NCBI GenBank assembly: GCA_028140765.1 | Contig: JAOIOX010000004.1 | Span: forward strand, 1 to 44,656 | Source: Prochlorococcus sp. AH-736-N03 | GTDB lineage: Bacteria; Cyanobacteriota; Cyanobacteriia; PCC-6307; Cyanobiaceae | Direction of reading: 5' to 3' | Length of the DNA: 44,656 bases | Part shown: positions 36,703-44,656 of the stretch, piece after piece | How positions within the stretch are numbered: position 1 is the stretch's first letter | Layout: the number at the start of each line of letters is the position of its first letter | The notes under the pieces: generated by a model | Told to the model about the DNA's origin: nothing | Seen by the model: the letters and a program-made list of their open reading frames with translations, nothing else | Database searches by the model: none | Position numbers and translations under genes: made by a program

Positions 36703-38157
36703 TTGACAGCTGATAAATTAGATAAGATAAAATTTGGAACTGATGGTTGGAGAGGAATTATTGGTTTTGACTTTACCCTGTCCAATCTTTCAAGAGTTGT
36801 TGTCGCTGCATGTCAGGAATTGCATTATCAATACTACAAAGAAGTTAATTCAAAGAAAATTATTATTGGATATGATCGTAGATTTATGGCTTGTGAATTC
36901 GCCATGCAAATAGTGCCTTTTGTAAGAGGATGTGGTTTCGAACCGATCTTATCTGATAGCTTTGTTACAACACCCTCTTGTAGTTTCTTTGCCAAAGAAG
37001 TCGGTTGTCTTGGAGCGTTAGTAATTACAGCAAGTCATAATCCATATAATTGGCTAGGTCTGAAAATAAAAAGCTTTAATGGATGTTCTGTTGACGAATC
37101 TTTTACAAGTGAAGTTGAAAAAAGATTAATGCTTGGAAATTCAATTGAAAAAATAGATGGTATTAATCAATTAGTAGATATTAAGAAATTTCACTTAGAT
37201 AGAATTAAATCCCTTTTTGATATTGATTATATTTCCAAGAGATTAAAAAAAATGAAATTGAGAATTTTTGTAGATTCTATGCATGGTTCAGCTGCAAATT
37301 GTATGGCTGAGATTTTTGCTTCTAATGATTTAGAAGTTATTTCAGAAATAAGGAAAGATGCTGATCCTTTTTTTGGAGGAAAACCTCCTGAACCTCTTTT
37401 GAATTATGCAGATGATCTAAAACAAACACTAGTGAAAAATTCAACAAATGAAATGAAAACTTTAGGAATTATATTTGATGGTGATGGTGATAGAATTGCG
37501 GCAATTGATGAAAAAGGAAGATACTCAAGTACTCAAGATTTACTCCCATACTTTATTAGCTATTTAGGCGAAATTAAAAATAATTCTTATCCAGTTTTAA
37601 AGACTGTTAGTGGTTCAGATATTATTAAAAATATATCAGAGAGTCAAAATAGAGATGTTTTTGAACTTCCAGTTGGCTTTAAATATATTGCTGAAAAAAT
37701 GATTAAAGAAAAAATATTTATTGGAGGAGAGGAATCTGGGGGAGTTGGTTTTGGTGACTTTATGCCTGAAAGAGATGCTCTATATGCAGCGATGGTTTTA
37801 TTAAATGGAATTGCTGAAAAATCTCAATATTTATGTGAAAGCTTAGATGAAATTCAAGAAGATTTTGGGCCAAGTTTTTATAAAAGAATTGATATTAAAT
37901 TTCCAAATCAGTCAGAAAAAAATAATGTAAAAGAATTTATCCTAGATAATATTCCTGAGAATGTTAATAATCACAAGTTAAAAAGTATCTCAAAAATCGA
38001 TGGAATAAAGTTGAGAATTGATAATAATTTTTGGCTTCTTTTTAGGTTTTCAGGAACGGAACCTCTTTTAAGGTTATATTGTGAAGCACCAAAAGAATCT
38101 TATCTAATTGAGGTATTAGAGTGGGGTCAAGAATTTATAAATTTGGCAGGAAAATAA
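36703..38157 (+). CDS. Phosphoglucomutase/phosphomannomutase family protein
   Basis: An alpha-D-phosphohexomutase of 484 residues, interconverting hexose-1- and hexose-6-phosphates (glucose and/or mannose) for glycogen, sucrose or envelope sugars. Motifs: FGTDGWRGIIG (11-21), phosphoserine loop ITASHNP with S111, metal loop DGDGDR (259-264), GGEESGG (341-347) and FSGTEPLLRL in the phosphate-binding domain. The start is TTG at 36703 with AAGGAAA about 8 bases upstream. Its TAA shares a base with the rdgB start. Substrate preference cannot be settled by eye. Confidence 0.92.
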   Translation: MTADKLDKIKFGTDGWRGIIGFDFTLSNLSRVVVAACQELHYQYYKEVNSKKIIIGYDRRFMACEFAMQIVPFVRGCGFEPILSDSFVTTPSCSFFAKEVGCLGALVITASHNPYNWLGLKIKSFNGCSVDESFTSEVEKRLMLGNSIEKIDGINQLVDIKKFHLDRIKSLFDIDYISKRLKKMKLRIFVDSMHGSAANCMAEIFASNDLEVISEIRKDADPFFGGKPPEPLLNYADDLKQTLVKNSTNEMKTLGIIFDGDGDRIAAIDEKGRYSSTQDLLPYFISYLGEIKNNSYPVLKTVSGSDIIKNISESQNRDVFELPVGFKYIAEKMIKEKIFIGGEESGGVGFGDFMPERDALYAAMVLLNGIAEKSQYLCESLDEIQEDFGPSFYKRIDIKFPNQSEKNNVKEFILDNIPENVNNHKLKSISKIDGIKLRIDNNFWLLFRFSGTEPLLRLYCEAPKESYLIEVLEWGQEFINLAGK

Positions 38158-38735
38158 TGATGAAAAATTTATATTTAGCGAGTAAGAATAAAGGTAAAAT
38201 TGAAGAATATAAGAAATTGCTTGCTGGAGTTAATTGTAAATTGTTACTCCAGCCAGAATCATTAGAAGTTGAAGAGGATGGACTGACATTTAGAGATAAT
38301 GCAATTAAAAAAGCGAGTGAAGTTTCGAGAAAAACGAATAATTTTTCAATAGCAGATGATTCAGGAATTTGTATTGAAGCACTAGGTGGTAAGCCTGGCA
38401 TTTACTCATCTAGATATGCAGAAAATGATCAGAAGAGAATTGAACGAGTTTTAAGAGAACTTGATGGTGTTCAAAATAGAAGTGCTTTCTTTATTGCTAA
38501 TATTTGTGTTTGTTCCCCAAATGGTGAAGTGATTATTGAAGCTGAGGCCAAATGTCATGGCAATATAATTTTGAACCCCAGAGGAAAAAGTGGTTTTGGG
38601 TATGACCCAATTTTTGAGGAGAGTTCTACCAGATTAACTTTCGCAGAAATGAATAATGATATTAAAGACTCTTGTAGTCATAGAGGTAAAGCATTAAAAA
38701 AAATTATTCCAGATTTAATTGAAATTTTTTCATAA
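38157..38735 (+). CDS. rdgB: Non-canonical purine NTP pyrophosphatase (RdgB/HAM1)
   Basis: Removes ITP, dITP and XTP from the nucleotide pool. The protein has LYLASKNKGKIEEYKKLL (SxNxxK-type start), the acidic pair EEDGLTFRDNA, IADDSGICIEALGGKPGIYSSRYA and GKSGFGYDPIF, then SHRGKALKKI. I place the start at the ATGATG at 38157-38162 because the sequence before it (to an ATG at 38121) lies inside the mutase gene and is not family-like. Translation is probably coupled to the mutase by the shared TAATG. The stop is 2 bases from the convergent carotenoid oxygenase. Confidence 0.94.
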   Translation: MMKNLYLASKNKGKIEEYKKLLAGVNCKLLLQPESLEVEEDGLTFRDNAIKKASEVSRKTNNFSIADDSGICIEALGGKPGIYSSRYAENDQKRIERVLRELDGVQNRSAFFIANICVCSPNGEVIIEAEAKCHGNIILNPRGKSGFGYDPIFEESSTRLTFAEMNNDIKDSCSHRGKALKKIIPDLIEIFS

Positions 38736-38737
38736 AT

Positions 38738-40222
38738 TCAATTAACCCAAGATCCATGAAGGCCATGAGGGATTGAAATGGGTAATTCATAAACAGCTAA
38801 TTCTTTTAAGTCTTTTGCGTCTAATATCACTAAATCGCTTCCTCTTCTTTCTCCATTCCATATAAGTATAAATAAAAATCCCTCATCTTCTGTTGAAGAG
38901 TTTTCTGATGGAACCATAATTGGTTCACTAACAAATCCACTTGGCCCTGCTGACCAAGAAATCTCTTCCTTAGAAGTTAAATTTATTTTTTTTATCGCTT
39001 GAAGTGGAGCGTTCCCTAGCTTTTGAGATGTGCTTGCCATCCAACTAAAAGTTGCTTTTAATCCTAAGTTTTTAGGATTAACAACAGCAAATTCACAACA
39101 TTGTTCACTGAAAGTTTCAAGTTTACAAGTTTTTGTCTTTAGATCGATAATTGATCTTTTTAGTTTTCCTTCTGGATATTTTTCAAAGTCAATATCCCTA
39201 AAATCCTCTTCTGGACCAACTGATGGGAAATCATCATAAAAAATACTATCTAATACGATTTTGGAATCTTTTTCAAATGCATTTACATGATGAAAAACGA
39301 ATCCTTCTGGAGCATCTATTGTTAAAGGAGGCTGTCCCCTAAATAATCCACTTTCTCTGGGGATGATAAAAAACTTTGCCTTTTTATTTGGGTTTGACTT
39401 TAAACATTGTGCTGCACCTCTTTGACCCATCACAAATGGAAGAGGATTGAAATCAATAGCATTCTGTAAAAATATTGCCCAATTAGTTGTGATTGCGAAA
39501 TCATGAAGGAATGCAAAGCCATTAAAGGTATCTTTTCGATCAAAAATTAGCTCTCCAGAATTTGTACCAGTATTATCAAATTCCATTAATCTAATGGTAC
39601 TTTTTGGCCCGGTTTGTACTCCAAAAGTAACTAAAAGTTCTGAAGATGCATTTGAGTTTAGGTCTGTTTTGGGATGAGCACTGAATGCTTCGTTAGGCTT
39701 GAGTACACCCTTTAATGTTGTTAAACCAATAGTTTCAAGACTATCAGGATCCATTGCATGTGGACCTGCTGCTTCCCATAATGCGAGAATTTCATCTCCT
39801 AATTTAATGACATGTGTATTAGCGATATTCTTGAATTTTAGATCTAATGCATTATTTAAAATTCCTCCCTTTTTTTGTGTTCCAAAAACACCTCTATAAA
39901 TAAATTTATCTATTTTTTCTTCTTCTAAATAGCCTTTAGTTTTAACAAATCTATTTGTTAAGAACGGCTGACCATTTTCGAATTTTATGGATGTTATCAT
40001 TCCATCACCATCAAATGGATGATGCACCCATTGTCCACCTCTCTCTAATATTCCTGGTCCATTTCTTAATAATGTTCCATTTAAATTTTTAATATTATTA
40101 CCTTTGCTAATTGTTAGAGGTTCTTTAGTTAACTCCTTTTCTACATTTTGATAAGCACTTGACCAATCTTCTTTATTAAAAGTTTTAAATTTGTCAATTT
40201 TTTTATCTTGTAAATTAGTCAC
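38738..40222 (-). CDS. Carotenoid cleavage oxygenase
   Basis: A 494-residue member of the iron(II)-dependent carotenoid/retinal-pigment-epithelium oxygenase family. The four ligand histidines are visible at H183 (FSAHPK), H240 (FLHDFA), H311 (VFHHVNAF) and H489 (HGLHGSW), spaced as in the cyanobacterial apocarotenoid oxygenase. LLRNGPGILE and HHPFDGDGMI near the N-terminus are further family marks. It should cleave carotenoids or apocarotenoids to aldehydes; the substrate cannot be inferred. It is 71 bases downstream of hisB on the same strand. Confidence 0.92.
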   Translation of the reverse strand: MTNLQDKKIDKFKTFNKEDWSSAYQNVEKELTKEPLTISKGNNIKNLNGTLLRNGPGILERGGQWVHHPFDGDGMITSIKFENGQPFLTNRFVKTKGYLEEEKIDKFIYRGVFGTQKKGGILNNALDLKFKNIANTHVIKLGDEILALWEAAGPHAMDPDSLETIGLTTLKGVLKPNEAFSAHPKTDLNSNASSELLVTFGVQTGPKSTIRLMEFDNTGTNSGELIFDRKDTFNGFAFLHDFAITTNWAIFLQNAIDFNPLPFVMGQRGAAQCLKSNPNKKAKFFIIPRESGLFRGQPPLTIDAPEGFVFHHVNAFEKDSKIVLDSIFYDDFPSVGPEEDFRDIDFEKYPEGKLKRSIIDLKTKTCKLETFSEQCCEFAVVNPKNLGLKATFSWMASTSQKLGNAPLQAIKKINLTSKEEISWSAGPSGFVSEPIMVPSENSSTEDEGFLFILIWNGERRGSDLVILDAKDLKELAVYELPISIPHGLHGSWVN

Positions 40223-40293
40223 AACAAAATAATCACTTCATCTATCTTCTCCAAAAATCAACTGAATTGTGGATGATTCGAAAAATTCCTATT

Positions 40294-40899
40294 TTATTGA
40301 TTTTCCAGCATTCCTTTACTGCTTGGAATTGAATCAGATCTTCTTTGATCTATTTCGGTAGCCATTCTCATTGCTCTTGAAAATGCTTTAAAGCACGCCT
40401 CAACTATATGATGTGAATTACTGCCACGTATTTGATTAATATGCAGAGTAATACCGCTGTTATTTACAAAGGCAATAAAAAACTCTCTTACTAGTTCAGT
40501 ATCATAATTTCCTATTCTAGGGGCTTTTAATTGAAGATCATAAGATAGATGTGGTCTACCAGAGCAGTCTAAAGTGACTTGAACTAATGCTTCATCTAAT
40601 GGAGCAAAGAAATGTCCAAATCTGCTTATTCCTTTTCTTTCCCCCAAGGCTTTTGAAAATGCTTTGCCTAATGCAATTCCTACATCTTCATTTGTATGAT
40701 GATCATCAATATGGGTATCTCCAATTGCTTTTATTTTTAAATCGAACAAACCATGACTGGATATTTGATGAAGCATATGATCTAAGAATGGTATCCCGGT
40801 ATCAATCTCAGAAATTCCATTTCCATCTAAGTTTATAAATACAGAAATATCTGTTTCATTCGTTTTTCTTTTTATTTCAGATTGCCTTAGAGATGACAT
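40294..40899 (-). CDS. hisB: Imidazoleglycerol-phosphate dehydratase
   Basis: Dehydrates imidazoleglycerol phosphate in histidine synthesis. The 201-residue monofunctional form has the two manganese-binding histidine motifs [22 protein letters not shown], and later the duplicated [12 protein letters not shown]. No phosphatase domain is fused. It begins 20 bases after the fabI stop, suggesting co-transcription with fabI. Confidence 0.96.
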   Translation of the reverse strand: MSSLRQSEIKRKTNETDISVFINLDGNGISEIDTGIPFLDHMLHQISSHGLFDLKIKAIGDTHIDDHHTNEDVGIALGKAFSKALGERKGISRFGHFFAPLDEALVQVTLDCSGRPHLSYDLQLKAPRIGNYDTELVREFFIAFVNNSGITLHINQIRGSNSHHIVEACFKAFSRAMRMATEIDQRRSDSIPSSKGMLENQ

Positions 40900-40919
40900 T
40901 TTTATGCAAAAAACTTAGT

Positions 40920-41702
40920 TTACATTCCATTAATGCAGTAACCCGCATCAACATAAATTGTTTGGCCTGAAATGCCGCTAGAGAGATCACTTAATAAAAA
41001 AGCAGCTGTATTACCTACTTCTGTTTGAGTGACTGTTCTGCGTAAAGGAGCCTTTTCTTCAACATTGTGAATCATATCTAAAATGCCACCTATAGCAGAA
41101 CTCGCAAGTGTTCTTATAGGCCCAGCACTTATTGCGTTAACTCTGACTTGTTTTTCGGGACCAAGTTCAGCAGAAAGATATCTTACTGAAGCTTCTAAAG
41201 CTGCTTTAGCAACTCCCATCACGTTATAGTTAGGAATCGCTCTTTCTGAACCTAAATAAGTTAATGAGACAACTCCAGCACCATCACTAAAAAGTGGTTT
41301 TGCTGCTTTACATAAAGGTGCTAACGAATAAGCACTTATATTAAGAGCCCTATCAAAACCCTCTGAAGTGGTAGCACTATAATCTCCAATTAATTCATCG
41401 CGTCCTGCAAATGCTAGGCAGTGAACCAATCCGTCAATATGGCCCCAATTGTCTTTTATATTTTTAAAGATTTCTTCAATTTGAGCTGGATTTTGAACAT
41501 CAAGAGGCAAAAATAACGATGGGTTTAAAGGTTCAGTTAGTTCTCTAACTTTAGACTCGAATCTTCCCTTATCATCAGGCAAATATGTGATTCCAAGTTC
41601 TGCGCCAGCTTTTGAAAGTTGTTGAGCGATACCCCATGCTATTGAACGATTGTTGGCAATTCCCGTAACAAGAATTTTTTTGCCAGTTAGATTTAGAAGC
41701 AT
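40920..41702 (-). CDS. fabI: Enoyl-[acyl-carrier-protein] reductase (NADH)
   Basis: Short-chain dehydrogenase completing each round of fatty-acid elongation. The 260-residue protein has the FabI-type cofactor site GIANNRSIAWGIA (14-26), the active-site pair Y149 (SLTYLGSE) and Y159 with K166 (NYNVMGVAK), and RVNAISAGPIRTLA. It is divergent from the peroxiredoxin-like gene and is followed by hisB on the same strand. Confidence 0.97.
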   Translation of the reverse strand: MLLNLTGKKILVTGIANNRSIAWGIAQQLSKAGAELGITYLPDDKGRFESKVRELTEPLNPSLFLPLDVQNPAQIEEIFKNIKDNWGHIDGLVHCLAFAGRDELIGDYSATTSEGFDRALNISAYSLAPLCKAAKPLFSDGAGVVSLTYLGSERAIPNYNVMGVAKAALEASVRYLSAELGPEKQVRVNAISAGPIRTLASSAIGGILDMIHNVEEKAPLRRTVTQTEVGNTAAFLLSDLSSGISGQTIYVDAGYCINGM

Positions 41703-41807
41703 TTTGTTTATTATTTCTATTATTCTCCTATATAAAAGTACCTATCTTTGCGGATTACTGCAAAATATACAATAATTTTCAAATATCAAAGAATTTTTAA
41801 CTTGAAC

Positions 41808-42401
41808 ATGGTAAGAACAAATTCTATGGTTTTGGAATTAGGTTTTCAATTACCGAATTTCGAAATGTTAAATGCTAATTCTTCAAAAAATGAATATTTT
41901 AATTCACACAATCTAGATAATCGGCATTTACTTTTAATGTTTATTTGTGCCCATTGCCCATTTGTTAAATATATTGAGAATCAAATTTTCATCTTAAGTA
42001 AAGAAATTGAAAATACAGTTCAAACAGTTGCAATTTCTAGTAATGATATTGTCACTCATCCTTCAGATTCTCCTAAAAATTTGAGATTACAAGCACAAAC
42101 ACAGGGATGGAGTTTTCCTTATCTATATGATGAAAATCAAAATTTTGCTAAGAAATTAAAAGCGGCTTGCACCCCAGATTTTTATCTTTTTTCAAATGAA
42201 GGAGATGGTGATTTTTTATTGTATTATCATGGCCAATTAGACGATAGTAGACCAAGTAATAATATCCCTCTATCTGGAAAAGATTTGCGCTCTGCTGTAA
42301 AAGATTTGAATCAAGATAATTCTTATCCTTCAAATCAGATGCCTTCTTTAGGTTGCAATATAAAATGGACTCCTGGTAAAGAACCAAGTTGGTTTAAATG
42401 A
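41808..42401 (+). CDS. Peroxiredoxin/AhpC-TSA-like thioredoxin-fold protein
   Basis: A 197-residue thioredoxin-fold protein. FICAHCPFVKYIE carries a CxxC near the first helix, followed by TVQTVAISSND and SFPYLYDENQNFAKKL, the typical AhpC/TSA-like blocks of the small cyanobacterial thiol reductase group. The start is set at ATG 41808 because MVRTNSM followed by LELGFQLPNFEM is the usual opening of these proteins; a longer in-frame start at 41748 adds 20 residues that look non-coding. The substrate is unknown. Confidence 0.85.
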   Translation: MVRTNSMVLELGFQLPNFEMLNANSSKNEYFNSHNLDNRHLLLMFICAHCPFVKYIENQIFILSKEIENTVQTVAISSNDIVTHPSDSPKNLRLQAQTQGWSFPYLYDENQNFAKKLKAACTPDFYLFSNEGDGDFLLYYHGQLDDSRPSNNIPLSGKDLRSAVKDLNQDNSYPSNQMPSLGCNIKWTPGKEPSWFK

Positions 42402-42452
42402 ATTAAAATTTTTTTACCCATAGAAATATGGTTTAGGGTTAATATACTTACT

Positions 42453-43658
42453 ATGCAGATACCTCCATTTACTTTAGATAGGCAGTTCCAAGAAATTGGC
42501 TCTGAAATTCAGAGTGAGGTTTCTAAAGTTTTAAAAGGGGGCCAGTATATTGGAGGACAAGAAATTGCCAAATTTGAGGAGAGTTTTTCAAATCTGATTG
42601 GTGTTGAAAATACTATTGGATGTAATAGTGGCACTGATGCTTTAGTGTTAGCTTTACGCGCATTAGATATTGGTGTGGGTGATGAAGTTATTACCTCATC
42701 TTTTAGCTTTTTTGCAACTGCAGAGGCTATTAGTGCAGTTGGTGCTAATCCTGTTTTGGTAGATATAGATCCAGAAACTTATCTCATTAATACTGAGCTA
42801 ATAGAACAAGAAATAAATTCTAATACTAAGGCAATTATGCCAGTTCATCTATTTGGTAATGCAGTTAATATGACCTTAATAAAATCTTTGGCCAAGAAAT
42901 ATGACTTAAAAGTAATCGAAGATTGTGCTCAGGCAACATGCACAATGTGGGAAAATTCCAAAGTTGGTAGTATCGGTGATATAGGCTGTTTTAGCTTTTT
43001 CCCTACTAAAAATTTAGGAGCTGCTGGAGATGGTGGAGCAGTAACAACTTCAGATGAGAAAATTGCAAAAAAAATTAGAGAACTTGCTGTTCATGGCAGC
43101 CCAATAAGATATCATCATACCCAAATTGGATATAACAGCAGACTTGATACCATTCAAGCTGCCATTTTAAACATTAAAATTAAATATATTTCTAAGTGGA
43201 TTAATAATCGCCAAAAAATTGCTAATAATTATCTTGATTTATTAGAAAAAAATCCATTTATTAGTTTTCCAAAAATTAGCTCTGATTCAATTTCCCATTC
43301 TTGGAATCAATTTGTTATCAAATTAAGAAACGAAAAATATATTTTAAATAAAGATTTTTCAAATTTATTTGATACTGATTGCAAAAAATACTATTCCTTA
43401 AGGAATTTGGTAAAACAACAACTTTTTGAAAAAGGTATTAATTCAATTATTTATTATCCAATTCCAATACACGCACAAATAGCTTACAAAAATAAAAATT
43501 TTTCTAGAACAAAACTCATTAATACAGAGAGAATTTGTACAGAAGTTCTTAGTCTTCCAATGTTTCCTGAAATTTCTTATGAAGAGCAAGTTTATGTAGC
43601 AGAAAATTTAAATAAAGTTTTAAAAAATTGTATAGAGGAAATTCAAATTTCAGCGTAA
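42453..43658 (+). CDS. DegT/DnrJ/EryC1/StrS-family PLP aminotransferase
   Basis: A 401-residue sugar-aminotransferase-like enzyme. It has VENTIGCNSGTDALVLALRA, VEDCAQA-like VIEDCAQATC at 154-163 (PLP-contacting D157), and the Schiff-base lysine K186 in SFFPTKNLGAAGDGG. Members transfer an amino group to nucleotide-linked keto sugars for lipopolysaccharide or glycans. No sugar-nucleotide cluster surrounds it here. It begins 51 bases after the peroxiredoxin-like gene and overlaps the convergent photolyase gene by 16 bases. Confidence 0.9.
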   Translation: MQIPPFTLDRQFQEIGSEIQSEVSKVLKGGQYIGGQEIAKFEESFSNLIGVENTIGCNSGTDALVLALRALDIGVGDEVITSSFSFFATAEAISAVGANPVLVDIDPETYLINTELIEQEINSNTKAIMPVHLFGNAVNMTLIKSLAKKYDLKVIEDCAQATCTMWENSKVGSIGDIGCFSFFPTKNLGAAGDGGAVTTSDEKIAKKIRELAVHGSPIRYHHTQIGYNSRLDTIQAAILNIKIKYISKWINNRQKIANNYLDLLEKNPFISFPKISSDSISHSWNQFVIKLRNEKYILNKDFSNLFDTDCKKYYSLRNLVKQQLFEKGINSIIYYPIPIHAQIAYKNKNFSRTKLINTERICTEVLSLPMFPEISYEEQVYVAENLNKVLKNCIEEIQISA

Positions 43659-44656
43659 AGTGATTTAAATAATCTTTGTTGTATGTTGTGATTGACTATA
43701 GGGCTTGAATAATTATTTTTTTCTAAATTAGATATCTCTCCATTTAATAATTCTGTATTTGAAACTTTAGATAATTCAGGAATCCAATATTTTATATATT
43801 CGCAAATAGGATCAAATTTTTTTGCTTGGGTATATGGATTAAAAATCCTTAGTGGTTTTGGATCCATACCACTACTGGCACTCCACTGCCATCCCCCATT
43901 ATTTGCAGCTAAGTCTCCATCAACCAAAGTCTCCATAAATTTTGTCTCGCCCATTTGCCAATTGCATATAAGATCTTTTACCAGAAATGAGGCCACTATC
44001 ATGCGACATCTGTTATGCATCCACCCAGTACTATTTAGTTGACGCATTGCAGCATCAACTATAGGAACTCCGGTCTCTCCATTGCTCCAATGCTGAAACC
44101 ATTCATTATTGTTTTGCCATGGAAAGTGATCCCATTTTTTTCTATATGGACCTTTCTCCAGCTCTGGAAAATGGAATAAGCAATGTTGATAAAATTCACG
44201 CCAAACAAGTTCTTTTTGCCAAGTTTCAATTGATAGGTAATTTCCTTGATTTGCAAAATCTGAATTTAAATTTAATGTGGCGTTCCAAACTTTTCTAATG
44301 CTTATGGTGCCGAATCTGAGAGATGCACTTAGAAAAGATGTCCCATTATGGGAAGGAAAATCTCGTGCGGAATTATAAGAATATATTTTTTTTTCGTTAA
44401 TGAAGTTTTCTAATAAAGTTTCTGCAGCATTCTCACCAGGTCTACATGGACAAATATTCGAACCAGGAAATTTGATATTTTTGATAAATTTCTCTAAAAC
44501 CGAATCAGATGAATTTATTGTTTTATTTTCTTTGAGTTTATTATCTATATCTTTAAACTGGAAAACAACTTTATCTTGGTCATATGGACCTAATAAATTC
44601 ATTTTTGATTTAAGGTTTTTATAAAAAGGCCCATAAACTGAATAAGGTTTATTATT
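43643..44656 (-). CDS. phrB: Deoxyribodipyrimidine photolyase/cryptochrome family (5' end outside window)
   Basis: FAD-dependent photolyase that repairs UV-induced pyrimidine dimers with blue light. The visible part begins inside the N-terminal antenna domain: the frame is open to the window edge, reading KPYSVYGPFYKNL, equivalent to the YxVFTPFWK block. It then has PGENAAETLL, the FAD-binding SLRFGTISIRKVW, WQKELVWREFYQHCL, GVPIVDAAMRQL, GWMHNRCRM and the WQWSASSGMDPKPLRIFNP signature. About 150 N-terminal residues are missing. Photolyase is a trait of high-light Prochlorococcus. Confidence 0.94.
   Translation of the reverse strand, partial: NNKPYSVYGPFYKNLKSKMNLLGPYDQDKVVFQFKDIDNKLKENKTINSSDSVLEKFIKNIKFPGSNICPCRPGENAAETLLENFINEKKIYSYNSARDFPSHNGTSFLSASLRFGTISIRKVWNATLNLNSDFANQGNYLSIETWQKELVWREFYQHCLFHFPELEKGPYRKKWDHFPWQNNNEWFQHWSNGETGVPIVDAAMRQLNSTGWMHNRCRMIVASFLVKDLICNWQMGETKFMETLVDGDLAANNGGWQWSASSGMDPKPLRIFNPYTQAKKFDPICEYIKYWIPELSKVSNTELLNGEISNLEKNNYSSPIVNHNIQQRLFKSLYAEI

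Noticed and set aside
38121-38156. 12-codon extension of rdgB
   Set aside because: It reads inside the mutase 3' end and does not resemble RdgB N-termini; ATGATG at 38157 fits better.
40587-40838. Plus-strand open frame of 83 codons with many His/Leu
   Set aside because: Antisense shadow of hisB histidine-rich motifs.
1-44656. CRISPR arrays, insertion sequences, phage integrase or genomic island at the tRNAs
   Set aside because: No spaced repeats, transposase motifs or integrase genes, and no tRNA 3'-end duplications were seen; both tRNAs are flanked by ordinary core genes.

Overview
The window looks like a stretch of core chromosome from a high-light-adapted Prochlorococcus, close to the MED4/AS9601 type. 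The grounds are very AT-rich DNA, short proteins, minimal intergenic spacing, photosystem II small-subunit genes (psbH, psbN, psbI, psbK), ntcA, amt1, a cluster of cyanobacteria-specific DUF proteins (DUF3177, DUF3084, DUF3146, DUF3181, DUF3155), flavin-dependent thymidylate synthase and a DNA photolyase. Assignment to strain or clade is inference from remembered gene order and families, not from a search. I found no insertion sequence, phage gene, CRISPR array or genomic island. No stretch above 300 bases lacks a gene; the longest gap is 253 bases (27732-27984) and it contains several inverted repeats.

Layout. 1-5.3 kb: ileS (5' end off the window), a DUF3177-like membrane protein, trmB and glmM. 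5.4-8.7 kb: a TxlA-type thioredoxin, then a leftward block (CobA/CobO-like protein, dcd, thyX) divergent from the nitrogen regulator gene ntcA, which carries an NtcA-type promoter of its own. 8.7-11.8 kb: DUF3084 protein, YqgF/RuvC-like protein, DUF3146, pth, then psbH/psbN/psbI. 11.8-18.5 kb: a cyanobacterial LptD-like outer-membrane protein, and a leftward block tRNA-Arg, glyA, cinA, leuC, leuD. 18.6-21.6 kb: two small conserved proteins, murJ and sfsA. 21.7-25.2 kb: amt1 with a perfect NtcA site and a strong terminator, ispH and a DoxX-family protein. 25.2-31.2 kb: purH, a serine esterase, DUF3155, an orphan histidine kinase, cobS, tgt and psbK. 31.3-38.7 kb: a Gfo/Idh/MocA oxidoreductase, a CNNM/CBS membrane protein, a CAU-anticodon tRNA, pyrE, ygfZ, a RecB/Cas4-like nuclease, a phosphohexomutase and rdgB. 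38.7-44.7 kb: a carotenoid oxygenase, hisB, fabI, a peroxiredoxin-like protein, a DegT-family aminotransferase and a photolyase cut off by the window end.

How it fits together. Most genes are housekeeping: translation (ileS, pth, trmB, tgt, tRNAs), cell envelope (glmM, murJ, lptD-like, fabI), nucleotide metabolism (thyX, dcd, purH, pyrE, rdgB), amino-acid synthesis (leuC, leuD, hisB, glyA), isoprenoid and carotenoid metabolism (ispH, carotenoid oxygenase) and photosystem II. The clearest regulatory theme is nitrogen control: ntcA and amt1 both carry NtcA-type sites. I did not find a convincing undescribed multi-gene system. The points most worth following are a structured intergenic element at 27823-27900, a palindrome shared by the divergent psbH and psbN genes, a CobA/CobO-like protein that has lost its P-loop, and a Cas4-like/HhH/DEDD nuclease standing alone in a core genome.
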